Shown here: piece by piece, positions 42,233-54,992 of the stretch
Layout of the letters: each line of letters opens with the position of its first letter
How positions within the stretch are numbered: the first letter of the stretch is position 1
NCBI GenBank assembly: GCA_000442015.1
Contig: KE560565.1
Coordinates: forward strand, 1-64,000
Reading direction: 5' to 3'
Source of the DNA: Rozella allomycis CSF55
Lineage: Eukaryota; Rozellomycota
DNA length: 64,000 nucleotides
Translations under genes and position numbers: made by a program
Notes under the pieces: generated by a model
Seen by the model: the letters and a program-made list of their open reading frames with translations, nothing else
Told to the model about the DNA's origin: nothing
Databases searched by the model: none

Positions 42233-43878
42233 TTATTGGACAAATGTTTCACTTTTAAATATACCATTTCTATCTGACAGAGATGAAAAGAGACTATCAC
42301 CCAAAGAATAAAAGTACACAACCCCCCTTTCAGTGGATACACATACAAGGTCGTTATCTATAGACGAATAGTTATAGAATGGATTACCTTCACGAACGTA
42401 TATTCCCGATATCATGTGACCATGATTGCCAATTTCTCTTAATAAAGGATTACCTCTTTTAACATCCCAAACGCATAGCAAACCATCCGCACCACCTGTG
42501 AATAGCAGTCCATTGCTACTCCATTTCACTAGCGTGCCATCTCTTTCCGAAGTTTGTTTCATAGGTCTGGAGAAGAAAAGAACGGGTTTCTTTGAGTATC
42601 TTGTATCAAAAATTTTGAATGAATTAGATTGATCATTTGCAGCAGCCACATATATACCAGAAAAACTTTTCGTATTTACATTGAGATGTTACTCATTATC
42701 CAAGCATTCTACAGAAGGAAATCCGGAATCAATTTCAAAATTCAAAGCGCCATTGGAGTCAAAGGTATAAATTTTTCCTCCATTCGCATCGCCGACATCC
42801 CTTTGCCCAGTACTAACAAAAATATGCCGACCTGTTAATTACAATGCATGAAATTACCAGAAATAGTCTTATCAACTTCAAAGCAATTAAATTTTCCAAG
42901 ATTAGAGTTCTGAAGGGAGAAATACGGCCTTCCTTTTTTCACATCCCATAGTTCGAACTACATTGAAGGCTGCTGTGAATTTTACATAACCATCAGTTTC
43001 TGTAGGGCCTTTAGATTCAAAGAATATCAAAAATTTGTCTCTATTCGCACCTTTCAAAAACGAAACTTGTGGTTCCTGATAATCCTCGCTAAACTCAATC
43101 AATCCTAATATTCTTACTCTCTTCGAGAATTGCCAAGTGATAGCCTGGAAGCCGTACTAAAATAAGAAGCATCAATTTCGTAGGTCCAAAGACAAAGTCT
43201 TCTATTCATTATTTATGATAATGTTGTGTACCCGTCAATGCTCATCGATAAAAGTACACATTCGTCTTCGTGGTTAGATATAGATGTGATTGCCTTTCTG
43301 TGGGATTCGCAAGATCGAAGTTCTCTGATAAAGTTTCCGTTAGACGAATCCCAAGCTTTTATTGTACTATCCATTGCCCCAGTAAAAAACATTCTTCCGT
43401 TTGGAGAGAATACAGAGTTGCAAACGCTTGATCGCATACCTATTCCTTAATGAAAAATATATATACAATTTCCATCAGGATCTACAACGGAGTGCCCATC
43501 AATCACCTTGCAGGATGCTATGTTAAGGCAAACGCCAGATTACCTCGAGACATGTCGAACAGTAGGAGTTCGCCAGGCGTATTATCCTGAATTTGCTTAC
43601 TGGCAACAGCTGTAACAACAAGTCTATTTTTGTAATTTCCTTTGCCGAATTCAATATTGGTTATACAACCGCTAGATTTCGCTGCATTGCCAATCATGGT
43701 TAATGACGACGCGTAAAAGTCTTTTATGTTGACAGAATTTATCTTATTTAATTTTAACTTGATTTTTTACATGTTTATCCAGCTCCAACACAGATCTATA
43801 TTGCTTTGTAGGATGACTTCGCATCAGGGAAACAAGTTCACTATTGGTTTTTGAAAGCTTCACAAGACTACTTGTCAT
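42233..43878 (-). CDS. WD40-repeat protein, family not assigned
   Basis: Exons 43878-43771, 43742-43544, 43517-43467, 43439-43232, 43201-43118, 43088-42986, 42957-42858, 42831-42693 and 42665-42233 with introns of 28, 26, 27, 30, 29, 28, 26 and 27 nt give 474 residues. Clear WD repeats: FSPNGRMFFTGAMDSTIKAW, MSIDGRLCLW, TDGYFELWDVKKG, SGIYVAAANDQSNSFKIFD, FTGGADGLLCVWDVKRGNP. The N-terminus MTSSLVKLSKTNSELVSLM precedes the propeller. No signal peptide. I could not place it in a named family; it is probably a scaffold. The nine exons were joined by frame and repeat continuity. Confidence 0.78.
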
Positions 43879-43930
43879 GTAATAAATAGAAGTCAATTTA
43901 CTTCAAGTTATACTCCCTTTTTAAATATTT

Positions 43931-44197
43931 TTAAATTGTGTACAAATGAGTTCCGTTTGGCAAGGTGCCAACTGCTTGTGAACAATTCATTCCTCTTGCT
44001 TTGAATGTCGTTGTTTGTCTATCTCTATAGAGTATTGATTGATGTATGGCATATAGATCAGTCCAGAGCATTCTTTTTTTCTCCCTCTCAAAAATATCAG
44101 AATCGTTTGATGGTTGGTCCACAGATGTTTCTAAATCAATAATATGCTCCGCATTGTCCTCAAATACAACGGGATAAAAATCTTCAGATGCCTCCAT
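43931..44197 (-). CDS. small acidic protein of 88 residues, function unknown
   Basis: A single exon starting MEASEDFYPVVFEDNAEHII and ending GTLPNGTHLYTI. The first half is acidic; the second has a more structured look (MLWTDLYAIHQSILYRDRQT). No signal, membrane segment or known motif. It sits between the WD40 gene and the ubiquitin protease gene on the same strand, 128 bp downstream of the latter's stop. Confidence 0.5.
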   Translation of the reverse strand: MEASEDFYPVVFEDNAEHIIDLETSVDQPSNDSDIFEREKKRMLWTDLYAIHQSILYRDRQTTTFKARGMNCSQAVGTLPNGTHLYTI

Positions 44198-44325
44198 CTT
44201 TAGACAAATCAAAAGCTTGTCGAAAAAATGACAAGTCTGAAATTTTTACGTTAAAACTTTCATTTTACGTTTCCAATGAAAACAAAGAACAATATAGCTT
44301 AAAATGATAAAATATGCAAAATAAT

Positions 44326-46122
44326 TTATTTGATATTATTCTTTTTGAGTAAATTTCTATAATTCTGTTCGTTCTGGAACATTTTTCCCAACTTTTTATA
44401 TTTTACAAATTTGGACGCAAAGTTCAATTTCTTCTTTTTTAATTTTCCTTTATCATACTCTTGATCATACTTGCTTGGAACTTTTCCAATTTTAGAGGCT
44501 TGTTCAACGATTGAATTTTCAACTTTTTCTTCAGGATCCCATTTATCCACGCTTGAACCATAAATAGATTTCGATTTCTTCAATAATTTATTGTTAGAAG
44601 TACTTAATTTTGCAATTTGTTTTGAAATTGTTTTTTGTAACATTTCTTCCTTCACTTTGGAGGGTGCATCCCAGTCCACCGTAAGAGAGTTTTCATTCTG
44701 GTCCACTTTGGTTTTTTTGTTTGGAGGAGTGTCAAAATCATTTTCCTTTCTGATTTTGCTTACTTCTAGAGGCTTAGTCTTATCATTCGATTTTCGATTC
44801 TGTAAAACAGAAAATATTTCAACTGGGGACTTTCCATTATTATTCCAAACTTTTTTATAAAAGAAAATGTACCCATTTTGCTTCAAGACAGTTGAAAGCC
44901 CAACTTGAGAAGTCTATATTGGACGATATGATATTTTACTGAGCTATCGTTCATGCAATACCATAAATTATTAGAGTTTTTAACAAAAGAGTAATAATGT
45001 CCAGAATTACATGAGCTGCCACTATGAACAAGAATCGCATAGAGTTCATAGTGACACTTTTCACCACCCTTGCTCATAAAAGGAGTCAAGTCAAGTTTTT
45101 CCTTAAATTCCACGAATTTAGGAATTTTTTGGCCAGTCATGCTAAACCTTTTTAAATGTAGTGTGAGAACAAGAGGTGCATCAGTTATAGAGAATTTCTT
45201 AGTTGCGTCAACTTTCTTTTGACATCGACTGCAGTGATATTGGTTGGAACCACGTAAAAACTCGGGTTTAACAAACGTCTCTAAGGATTTTATAACAGAA
45301 TTCGAGTGGCGAATATCCAACGACAAGTCCAGAAATGGATCAACAGTGTCAGATGTAGTCTTACATATCGAGCAAGTAATTTGGCTCTGAAGATGCCCAC
45401 CAAACATTTGATAAACAATTGTTGTTTCCTTTAACTTTGCATCTATTTTCCTTTTATCATCAAAAAGTTCTCTTACGGATCAAGACCAAAAAGAGAATTT
45501 TTTTGAAGGGACTCGATAAAGCACCTTAAAAACTCATGGGAATCCTCCTGTCTTCCCAATTTCATCCGTCTAGATATGACTCTTAACCCCTGAACGATTT
45601 TTGTGGGTTCAAGAGCACCTTTTCTTGTCTCTAAACATTTGGAAAAAAGTTTTTCCATTTCACAGAAACTACAAAATCCTACTATTTTACCTAAACTATT
45701 AACAAAGTAACAAATTTACATTCTTTGGAATGCATTCCAGTTCGCAAATAATTACATAAAGGTGCAGTGTATAATAAGCATTGCAAGACAGAGTTAAGAA
45801 AGCAGGTGTTGCCCATATTATGAAGGCCAGGCCCAATCGGCATTGGCTTTGGCCACTTCCAGTTTTCAGATCTTGAAAGAAAATCGGGCGAAAAAAGATA
45901 TATTTTGGTCTTTTTGGCTTTTTCATTGTCTTGGAGATCTTTAGTTTGGGGTTTTCTATAATATCCGTTTACGGCCCCAAACTTTCGTTGGATGTTTTCC
46001 TCCTCTTCATCTCTCCTCCTTGCTTTGACAAATTTAATTTTTTGATCAAAGAGCGAAGTACTAGTCACTAAATTTCCCAAGTTTTCTTCAAGTCTCTTTT
46101 CGGGAGATAAAATTCTTCCCAT
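44326..46122 (-). CDS. ubiquitin-specific protease, USP36/USP42-like
   Basis: Exons 46122-45720, 45690-45477, 45450-44940 and 44913-44326 with introns of 29, 26 and 26 nt give 571 residues. The Cys box GLHNMGNTCFLNSVLQCL, the QEDSHEFLRCF block, the zinc-binding CSICKTT...CSRCQKK and the His box CNSGHYYSFVK, WYCMNDS show an active USP. The lysine-rich tail with YDQEYDKGKLKKKKLNFASK resembles the C-terminus of USP36, a nucleolar enzyme, so a nucleolar role is likely. A run of basic residues supports nuclear import. The His-box exon ends at a 26-nt intron whose loss would break the last strand. Confidence 0.92.
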
Positions 46123-46412
46123 AACTAGGGTGGCTTAGGTTTGTTTTTTTCCGAAATTTTTCCAATTATGAATTCGCTGATTTTGAATACTTCATAATTT
46201 TTAAAGTCTGCTTCTTTATAACGGATATTAATTATTAGGTGACAAGGTATGTGACATAATAATTATTAAAATTTGTCAATATAATAAATGCATACCGACG
46301 ATGAATTCTATTTACAATTTATTAATCATCATTTGACTGAACAGTGAACTATTGGATCACTATATCTTTTGGAATTGAATGTTTATACTTTCGTGTTTAC
46401 TGACAAAATTGA

Positions 46413-49400
46413 ATGGATCTAGAGCAACCTGCCTCACCTGGCTCATTAAATAGTTTAATTGTAAGTATAGAGCTACCAAACCAAGTAATACTAAAGACAA
46501 ACATTAGTCCCACTCAAAGGACAAAGGTAGATTTTTGATTATGTTGTCGATAGGACTTGATGTCGTATGTTGTTCGTAAGACAAAAATAGGCTATCCCGA
46601 TATTTTTGGTTTTGAAAAGCCTTTTATAAATCCATCTTTCGGTATGAGGGCCTTAGGTATCATACTGCTGCTTGTTCAAGTAGATCGCATTTTCCTTTGT
46701 GATACGCTCCCTATTCTAGATCAAATTACTTCCAAAAATGCAAAACTAAAGCTTGGAATCAAATTCACTCTGGATGATGTGAAGATGGATTCAATCGACG
46801 ATGTTAGTCAACAATTCCTGTTTTATGACGTAAGAAGATCTAAATTAACATTTTACGTAGTTGTCTTCGCGATATGTCATGATCCCATACTTGCCTAAAA
46901 TTGAATTGGATTTGTTAATTACGTTGTCTTCACTAGTATTTTCATGTAAAGACGCCGCTGAAAATTTCGCGCCTATAGAACACTTTTATCCCTCCGCATA
47001 TATAACTGATAAATTTAAAGAGCAAGAAATAATTAAAAGATTGAGTTCAGAGTCCGAAAAGTTTCGTTCCCGACCGCTAAGAGGTATATTCTAAGTTAAA
47101 GCTCTAGTAGAAAACATTAAAAGCTTTCTGCAACTTCTGAGACAAAAAATACCATTTCTGTTTTATGGAATGTTTGAAGCAACAGTAGATGATTAGTGAA
47201 TGGATGAATAGGTACCAGAATGGGATAATACGATTTGGTTAATGGTGTCAGGAAGCGGAATACGTATTCAAGACCATAACTTTGTATTAAATTAAATTTA
47301 ATTTGAAAGGTGACTCAATATTATGTCCCGCATAAGTCATGCTTTTCTTGGACTTCAAACGAGGAATGTCAGAGTGTTATTCTTGATCCGGACAGAACTT
47401 CAGCGCTTTTTGAAGATAAAAATTTGATTTCGACGACGTCCAACGAATCATTAAATATGACACCAACTCTTTCATCACCTGTTTCCAAGAATGGGACAAT
47501 CAGGAACTTTTTCAAGAAAAAGGTTTCGCCATCTAGCAGAAACCAAGATATCGAAAATAATAGCGAAAAAATTTACAAAACAAAGTTTATTTTAAAAACC
47601 ACAAATCGTCATATCAATGTAAGTTAAAAGCTTGGCGAATTATATTCAGGATCTTGAAATGGACATCCTGTCGACAATTAACAATGGTCAGTTATTATCA
47701 GAGTATATTACGTTTTATCATACACAGCTAACAATTAATAAAGAACAAATTCTTTCATCAGAAAATGATGTAATCGATGACCCCAAGCTTTCAGAATCTG
47801 ACGTTTTTTGCATCGGGAAGTTTGATTACGTAGCAAAAACTGATGAAGAGCTAATGTTTCTCAAAGGAGAAAGAATTCTCGTCATTGAAAAATTGGGCAA
47901 CGGATTTTATCTTGGAGAATGCAAAGGTATTCAAGGAGTATTTCGTGGAAACTGTGTGCAATTTGAGAAAATTGAAAAGAAACAAGTACATGCAATATCA
48001 AAAGTTGGTGGTAATAGCAATCCTATAAATCAACCGAGCAAAAATCACTGTGAACTCTGGAGGAGAAATTTTGATGATAAATCTTTTAGACCAAAGTCGA
48101 ACAACAGTATTGGTAACACCCAAGACTACTGGAAGGGTAAAAGTTCAAAAGAAACCTTAAAAGGGTTTAGTGAACATGATTGTAGAGAAAATTGGGCTAC
48201 AGGATTCTGATTTTTTTGACGTCGCGGATGAAACAGAAATTCCTAGTATGTGCATTTGTTCTAACGAACTAAGATAGATGGCTTCATCCAAATATCCCTG
48301 TTTTGCAACAAGGTGTATATCAGTCATCTAGACTAATTTTTAAATTGCGTATTGTGGCGGTTCCAATTGAAAGTATCATTGATCATAAAGCAATTCATTT
48401 GTATTTTGCTCAAGTATTCTGATGATACATAAATTTCAGGTTAAATTAATGATTTTGGACAGCTTGCTACCAATAGAGGAAAATGAAGCCATTGAGCTAG
48501 CAGGACTATTGCTTCAAGCTACGTTAGGGGACTATGATCCAGAAAAACATAAACAGGGGTTTATTGAAAACCTTTCAGATTACTTACCAAAGACGTTTCT
48601 CAATAAGGTCTCCTACACAAGGAACGAAAGCTGGTGGAAGAAGAAATTATTTTCACATCATCAGAAACAACAAGGAATGTCAACGATTGATGCCGAAAAA
48701 AATTATGTTCAACTAGCCCAATCCCTAACATCTTATGGCCTTACATTGTATCCTAACGTAACAACAAGATATTATCCAAAAAGGCTTTGGAAACAATTAA
48801 TTTAGGCTTGTCAAAAGATTATATTTGGCTTATTGAAAAGGAGTCCAATGTGAGTCATTCGTTGCCCCTTGATGATTCAAGTTGGTTCCAGAATGGGTTT
48901 ACATTGCGGTTTACTAGAAATGAAAAAGTAATTTGAACAAGCATAAATCTTTAAAGACAATTAAATATTTTTCCCTGAAAACATTCACATTTATGGACGA
49001 TTATTGGTTTCTCGATGAAGGGCTGAAAATAATAGAGTCTCGGGGACTTTGCAAAAAGGTTAGGAAAAATATGGCACTCCTGAATATCAATATTTCTCCC
49101 ATTTATATAGAAGGTTAGAATTTTAGCTATCTGAAATACTTAGCCAATAATATTCCACAATCTGACCCAGAGAACCTATATTTTTGTTTAAAGGATGGTT
49201 CTTTACTTTGCTCCATAGCTGATGCCATTTCAAAGTCTTCCATAGAATTAAATCATATTAATGATTCATCAACACAGGCTTCTATTGAGAGAATTGATAT
49301 GTTTCTTTGTTTCTGTAGACAATTTTTGAAACTGCAAGAGAAGGAACTTTTTCTTGCTGAAGAATTGCTAAGCTTTGAAGCGAAGAAGTTTTTAAGAGTT

Positions 49401-51229
49401 AGAATATATTATTATTTGACAATAGGTTATTAAACTATTAGCCAACATTTTTGAGATGGATGTGGTCAAGTCGATTCTAAATAGTCTGAAAATGACCTTT
49501 GAACATAATGAAAATAGAATGTCATATTACAAGCATCATAAGGATCTCGTGGTTAAAGAAATTGTCAATTCAGAAAGGTCATTTGTGACTGACATGGGGA
49601 GTGTGTCACAGGTTATTTATTAATGCATATATTATACAGACAATAAAGGTAATTAAAGATGAAAATCTTCTTGACAAATCTCAAATATCCCAAATATTTT
49701 TAAATCTGGACGGTATTTATCAACATCACAAACTTTTTTTGGAAAGGCTAGAGTCAGCAACATCTGAAAACAATACTTCATTAATTGCACAATGCTTTGT
49801 TGATAATGTAACTATTGAAAAAGAATAATACTTTATAGGCTGATCTATTTGAAAAGCTCTACGAGACATTTTGTTCTGGGCATTCGGATGCTGCTCAAAT
49901 GCTGGAGGATTTAAAGACTGAAACTAAACTATCTCAAAGGTTTAATGACCTTTGGAATGTCAGTTTGGGATCTCAATTGATAAAGCCTGTGCAAAGAATA
50001 CTAAAATACCATCTCTTGTTAAAGGAACTTTTAAAAAATACAGAGAACAATGATCCTGGGAAGGCTCAGATAGAAAATGCACTCGAGGTGATGAGAAAGG
50101 TGGCATTAAATATCAACGAAATTAAGAGAGCCACCGAGAATGATCGAATACTTAAAAATTTAATATCAAACATACAGGGATACAACGTAATTGAAAATAC
50201 TCTAAGACAATATTAGGGGAGACCAATTGAAAGTTTTGGCAAATTAATCTTGGATGGGGACATGACAATGTTTATAAAGAATGATTCACTGTCGCCATCA
50301 AAGCAATCAAAATTCAATTTTCACTTTTCTCTTTTCAATGAAATAATTTTGTTTTGCAAAAAGAAGGACCCAAGCGCCAAACAGAAGAATGTGACGTTCA
50401 AGTACAAAGGAATGATTCCATTGAACATGATTTTGGTAAAAGATCAAGTTAACAACTTTGGAAACCCTGAAGGTAACGATAATAAATGCGATTAATAGAA
50501 ATGAAATATGCTTGGGAATTAGTTCGAATGGATATTCAACTTACGGCTATAATGATATGTAGATCTACAGAAGAAAAGGATAGATGGGTTTCTGCAATGA
50601 TAAACGCCATTCAAATTGGCAATCAAAATTTTGAAAGGAAAGCTATTGAAACAAATCAAGTAGTGAAAGAAGACATTGAAGCTCATAGGCAGGAAAGAAT
50701 TCGTAGAGCTAGCGTCCAACAAGGTGTTACAGCAACGGAAAACGAGTTAACTGAAGCTGAAATTAAAGACAAAATAAACATGGAAATTGAAAATCAAAAA
50801 TCTATCGAAAATGAACTGGAAGCTGAAATGTCGCTTCACCTTGACCTATTGAAAGAATTGGCGCGTCTAGACGACGAGATATCCAACATACATGCCCAAA
50901 ATGCAAAGGAAAAGGAAATTTGCAACAGTCTTGAACTGGATTTGCTTAAAGAAAAAAGTGCTTTGAAACAATCTAACGAAGAGTTTCAATTAAATAAGGC
51001 CTGTGCAGATGAAGTGGCCAAACAATTGCAATTACAACTTTCACATATTAGAGAATACAAAACCAGCATTTCTTCCTTACTTGCAAAAGATACAAATCAA
51101 AATGAAAACTTTGTCAACAGCATTAATTCTGTCAGCGAATCTTTAGGTTTGTCTAGCATTCCTTACTCATTAGCTTCAATAATGAAGAAAGGAATATTGA
51201 CTAACAAAAATAAATATACATCAGAATGA
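46413..51229 (+). CDS. multidomain Rho exchange factor: FERM-SH3-FERM-CH-DH-PH-coiled coil
   Basis: Nineteen exons: 46413-46526, 46554-46656, 46684-46829, 46861-47083, 47111-47184, 47212-47283, 47310-47618, 47650-48136, 48171-48245, 48274-48413, 48440-48757, 48784-48927, 48957-49113, 49144-49397, 49426-49611, 49640-49807, 49839-50186, 50217-50472 and 50499-51229. They give 1434 residues; introns are 26-34 nt. Order by residue: FERM-like 15-300 (weaker), SH3 400-455 (GKFDYVAKTDEELMFLKGER), FERM 505-735 (WLHPNIPVLQQGVYQSS, ATLGDYDPEKHKQGF, TSYGLTLYPNV), CH about 765-870 (NLYFCLKDGSLLCSIADAIS), DH 890-1105 (VVKEIVNSERSFVTDM, KPVQRILKYHLLLKELL), PH 1106-1230 (EKDRWVSAMINAIQ), coiled coil to the end. 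It should activate a Rho GTPase at the membrane cortex. FARP proteins have FERM-DH-PH and Vav has CH-DH-PH-SH3; I know of none with this order. Confidence 0.85.
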
Positions 51230-51236
51230 AACGCGT

Positions 51237-51326
51237 TATATTTGATGATATTATCCCAACCTGCAGCCATACCAAAGTCGTCAGAAACTTTTAAATGCAT
51301 TCTATCACAAACTTCTCTGAGTTGTG
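51237..51326 (-). pseudogene. possible end of a minus-strand gene cut by a repeat
   Basis: On the minus strand the unique 90 bp before the repeat reads LREVCDRMHLKVSDDFGMA, then AGWDN, in one frame and looks like real protein sequence. The frame continues to the left into the tail of the exchange factor and to the right into a MULE-related repeat. No family was identified. It may be a gene remnant broken by the repeat or a chance frame. Confidence 0.25.
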
Positions 51327-52425
51327 TAATTCATTGTAAAACACCTTTACTTCAAACTCGTTAGTGACTTTACATTACAATGTCCCTAACCCTTTCGTAT
51401 AAGAAATTTCCTTTTGTGTCACTACACGATGAAAAAGTTAACGATCAATGAGAATATTTTTAGCAAGAACTAGAAGACGTTAGGTTCATCCATAATCCAT
51501 CAACGAGTCTCTTGCACTTCCATTTGAATGTTTGGGTTAACCAAAAATCTAATACTTACTAATTGCTAAAGAAAACTGACACTGGACCCAATTGTTCTAA
51601 AGGGAAAAGCATTTATTTATATACCATTGGCGCTATTTATCAAAGATATGTTTTCTGAATAAAATATGTACGAGCCCAAAAAATTTCTCTTGCCAGCCCA
51701 CCTGGAATTTCCGCACTGGAGCTTACGTGTTAAAATATCTAAATAAAAATTAATTAATTTTCCCAGCCCAGTTTAAATGTTTTATAATCTTTTTAGCCCA
51801 CCTCTAAAATTTAAAAGCCACCCTACCCTTGTATACAATTTTTAATGTTCAAAGCCCAAAAATGTGCGCCTTTTTTTACAAGTAATACCTGAATGCATAG
51901 AAAAGGAGAAATATGTGAATCGTATGATCAAGCCGAGCACATATTGAAAATGGATTTTGGCTCTGGTGTTTCCATGACTAAATTAAGAGGCCCTAAGATG
52001 TTTTAGTGCAAAATGTGCCCGGAATGTGAGAGACATCAAGACCCAGCTTGAAGGTGGCTGCCACTCAGTTAATTGAGGAAAATTATGATAAAGTGCCCTC
52101 GAAATTGCCAAAGTTATGGAGGAGAACTCCCAAGCTGCATCTTTATCACGACACCAAATTTATTAAAATACTAGCAACGGCTACACAAACAAGCTAGTAA
52201 ATGGTATTTGTCTTTCCTTATTTGAACAACAAGATTATCACCTGGACAATTTTAATGATTCAATATCTGGATTGAGCCATTGTTCCTTACAAGTTGATAT
52301 TCGTATTCCGTACCTGCCAAAGTTATATAAACTTCCCACATTAAAACAAACATTTAACAAACAGCCCAGTATACCACCAAAGGCGCATATGTCATTCGTT
52401 GGTTCAATTACCCAATTTGGTTTAT
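51327..52425. mobile_element. MULE-derived element, internally deleted copy
   Basis: This block is the same as parts of the copy at 56118-58950. Its left part (51327-52190) matches 56118-57400, including near-identity of 51367-51922 to 56483-57031. Its right part (52215-52425) matches 58733-58945, while the 1.3 kb between, which encodes the MULE transposase, is missing. It is therefore a non-autonomous deletion derivative. Terminal inverted repeats and target duplication were not resolved. Confidence 0.65.
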
Positions 52426-54984
52426 AGCGTTGAGGCCCACACCAACCTAATATATGGAATGTTAACGTTTTACCGTGAGTGCCAACAAAATGACAAATGA
52501 TTGTCCAAATGATGAACAGCAATTAAAGTCAGTTAGATAAAATATATTAGTCAAAGGATCAAAGACTATATTTTTCAATTTAAAGTCTAAATGACATACG
52601 TTCAACTTATGCGTTTTTGTCAGCGCCGAAAAAAATAGAAAATATGCGTACTTGTTACAAATCGTGACCCTTTTTTGTTATGGAATAAAAAGTAACACAT
52701 TCAATATTAACCATAACTTCACGCCAAAGAGGGTTGCATAGCCTTTTCCTTTCTCTTTCTTCATATATCTCTATATCCAGAGAGGCACAATGATGTGCAA
52801 TTCCTATTAACTAACAGTTAGTGAAACTCGACATCCCTTGCGCCACGATCTATTATCTTTCAAAACCATGAGTTCGGTTATAAAATAATTTAAAGATATG
52901 ACCTTTGCACGACGTCATAATATCTATATTACCAAACTTTATACCGGCCGGAGATAATTCTTCCAGGTCACGTTGAGGTGCTTCTCATCGCCCTATGGAA
53001 TTGCAGAAACGTTTGGGCCTTCACTACCCGATGTCTCATCATCATGACGGGTACCACCAGTGACAGCATTATCAATGTTGTGTTGCTTTCTGCGATTAGT
53101 GCCCTTGCGCTTTCCATCATTGGGTCTATTAGTTTTCGATCTAGTCTTAAATGGATAAGTGTAGGTACGGTGAGTCTGAAGCAAGCCCTACAAGAAGTTT
53201 TTTAGGTTTTGAAAGCGCAAATTTTAACTTTAGGTATTTTGAGCAAAATGTGATAAAGAACTCAGTCTTTAAAAAATATTTTGCATTAGAATAGTAGTTG
53301 CAAATTACAACACAGGTTTCAGCCGCCATGGCGGAATTAAAGTATTGAATAGCTGATCGCACGTAAAGGAACTTTGTGAGCAGAATCATTCGGCATGGTA
53401 AGCGCATTAAAGTCATTTTGAAAAATTTTTGTCATAATCAAAGAATCATTAAACGCCCACTGAACGGCAACTATTTGACGTTCAAGCCCTGTGAATGCCA
53501 AACAAATTGGGCTACCGTGTCCCCACAAAACACAACAGGGGTGGTAATTGATCAAAGGAAACATCAAAACTACTTTCAATGATTATTAAGCTATCTTTTA
53601 AGCCTTTCAAATTTTTAATTATATCTGCAAACAATTGACTCTCATGCGCAGTGGAATTGTGGTCTTCAGATCGCAACAAACACAAATGTGCCTATTTATC
53701 AGGCCACCTTCGCCTTGATCATCTATACGGAACAATCATTTTGGAAACTTTCATTTATCATTATGGTACCGAAATAGACCCATCGAATTAATACCTCGAT
53801 TAACTTAAAAGATAATGTCCCATCAGGCAGAGTTTTACCATATCATGCTCATTTTAGGTTGTGGATGTCATTTTAGGTTGCAACTTTAATATTTAGAAGA
53901 AGTAAACGGTTGATTGAGAGACAAAGGCGCTAAACCGTAATCAATTAATATACATTGACGTTTCAAATTCGAAATATTGTTTTTTCTCGTTTGCGCATGC
54001 ATAAACTTTAAAGTATCGACTGTATCTCTATACGTACAGCTTTAGTTCTAGCACGTGAAACGAAATCCGATTTCCCTGAAAATTCTAGAGAGCAATTAAA
54101 GTCAATTGCCCATTCTTTATGATTTCGACGTTACACAATGTCGACTCCTCCAATAACACATTAGCAAACTATTTATATTTGATCAAGTGAGAATCTGATT
54201 AATTTATCTACGATCACACGAAAAGATTACAAATCTAATCTCAGTCTTCAGACCAGCCACAGTGGCGTGACCATAATTTCTAAGTATAGACTAAATTGTG
54301 AATCTTCGGAAGCCATAAATCTTTTCGAATCTAAATCCAATATTTGGAGTATTAATCAATGCAGTCGTCAAATTGAATAAGAAATTCATAACATTATCTT
54401 CACGATCTGTAATAATTGCATTCTGCCTGTATCACTAAGCTCATTAGTTTGTCGCCTTTGTGCCCTTGACTATTCCACCAGGTTTTCTTTACTTTAGAGT
54501 CTTTTAATTCTTTTTCTACACAGTCTTTCTTATAGTCCCTGAACTGAACAAAAACAACATGCATATATCTTACTGATGCATGCTTCAAAGTCCTGGTTCG
54601 TCCACTGATCACTACCTTGCAAACATATTCATTTTCGCCTTCTCAAAGTAAGCTTTCTAACATCTCAAAACCATAATTCTTAGTATTGCCAAAGACATTC
54701 ACGGTCCAATACAAATGTCCATTTGGTTTGACTGACAACGTCTTTTTTTTCTTATTTAATACTCTAACAAAATCATAATCCTTCTAGTTTGACAAGATGT
54801 CCCTATTCACTAACCTGAGTTTTAGTCTTGGTATAGGTTTCATTTCAGACTAACAAACTTTTTACTCACCAAAGTCTGTGAGACTGTAAGAAAAAGATTT
54901 TAAAGTATTTTCGGGTATAGATAGCCGGATAGAAGTATTAGTCTTGCTGCAGTGAGTCTTGGTATTTTCAGCCTTTTCAGGAGG
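52426..54984. other. unassigned island sequence with decayed coding remnants
   Basis: About 2.5 kb without an intact gene. On the minus strand two stretches look protein-like: 53580-52990, ending in a basic segment (TRSKTNRPNDGKRKGTNRR), and 54830-54400 (NGHLYWTVNVFGN, then VVISGRTRTLKHASVRYMH), each broken by stops. They may be old transposase genes, but I could not name the family. No terminal repeats seen. Confidence 0.35.
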
Positions 54985-54992
54985 GTGGTAGA

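Noticed and set aside
51837-51875. Duplicated text around AGCCCAAAAATGTGCGCC as a CRISPR-like or tandem repeat
   Set aside because: It recurs because the MULE-related block is present in two to three copies, not as spaced repeats.
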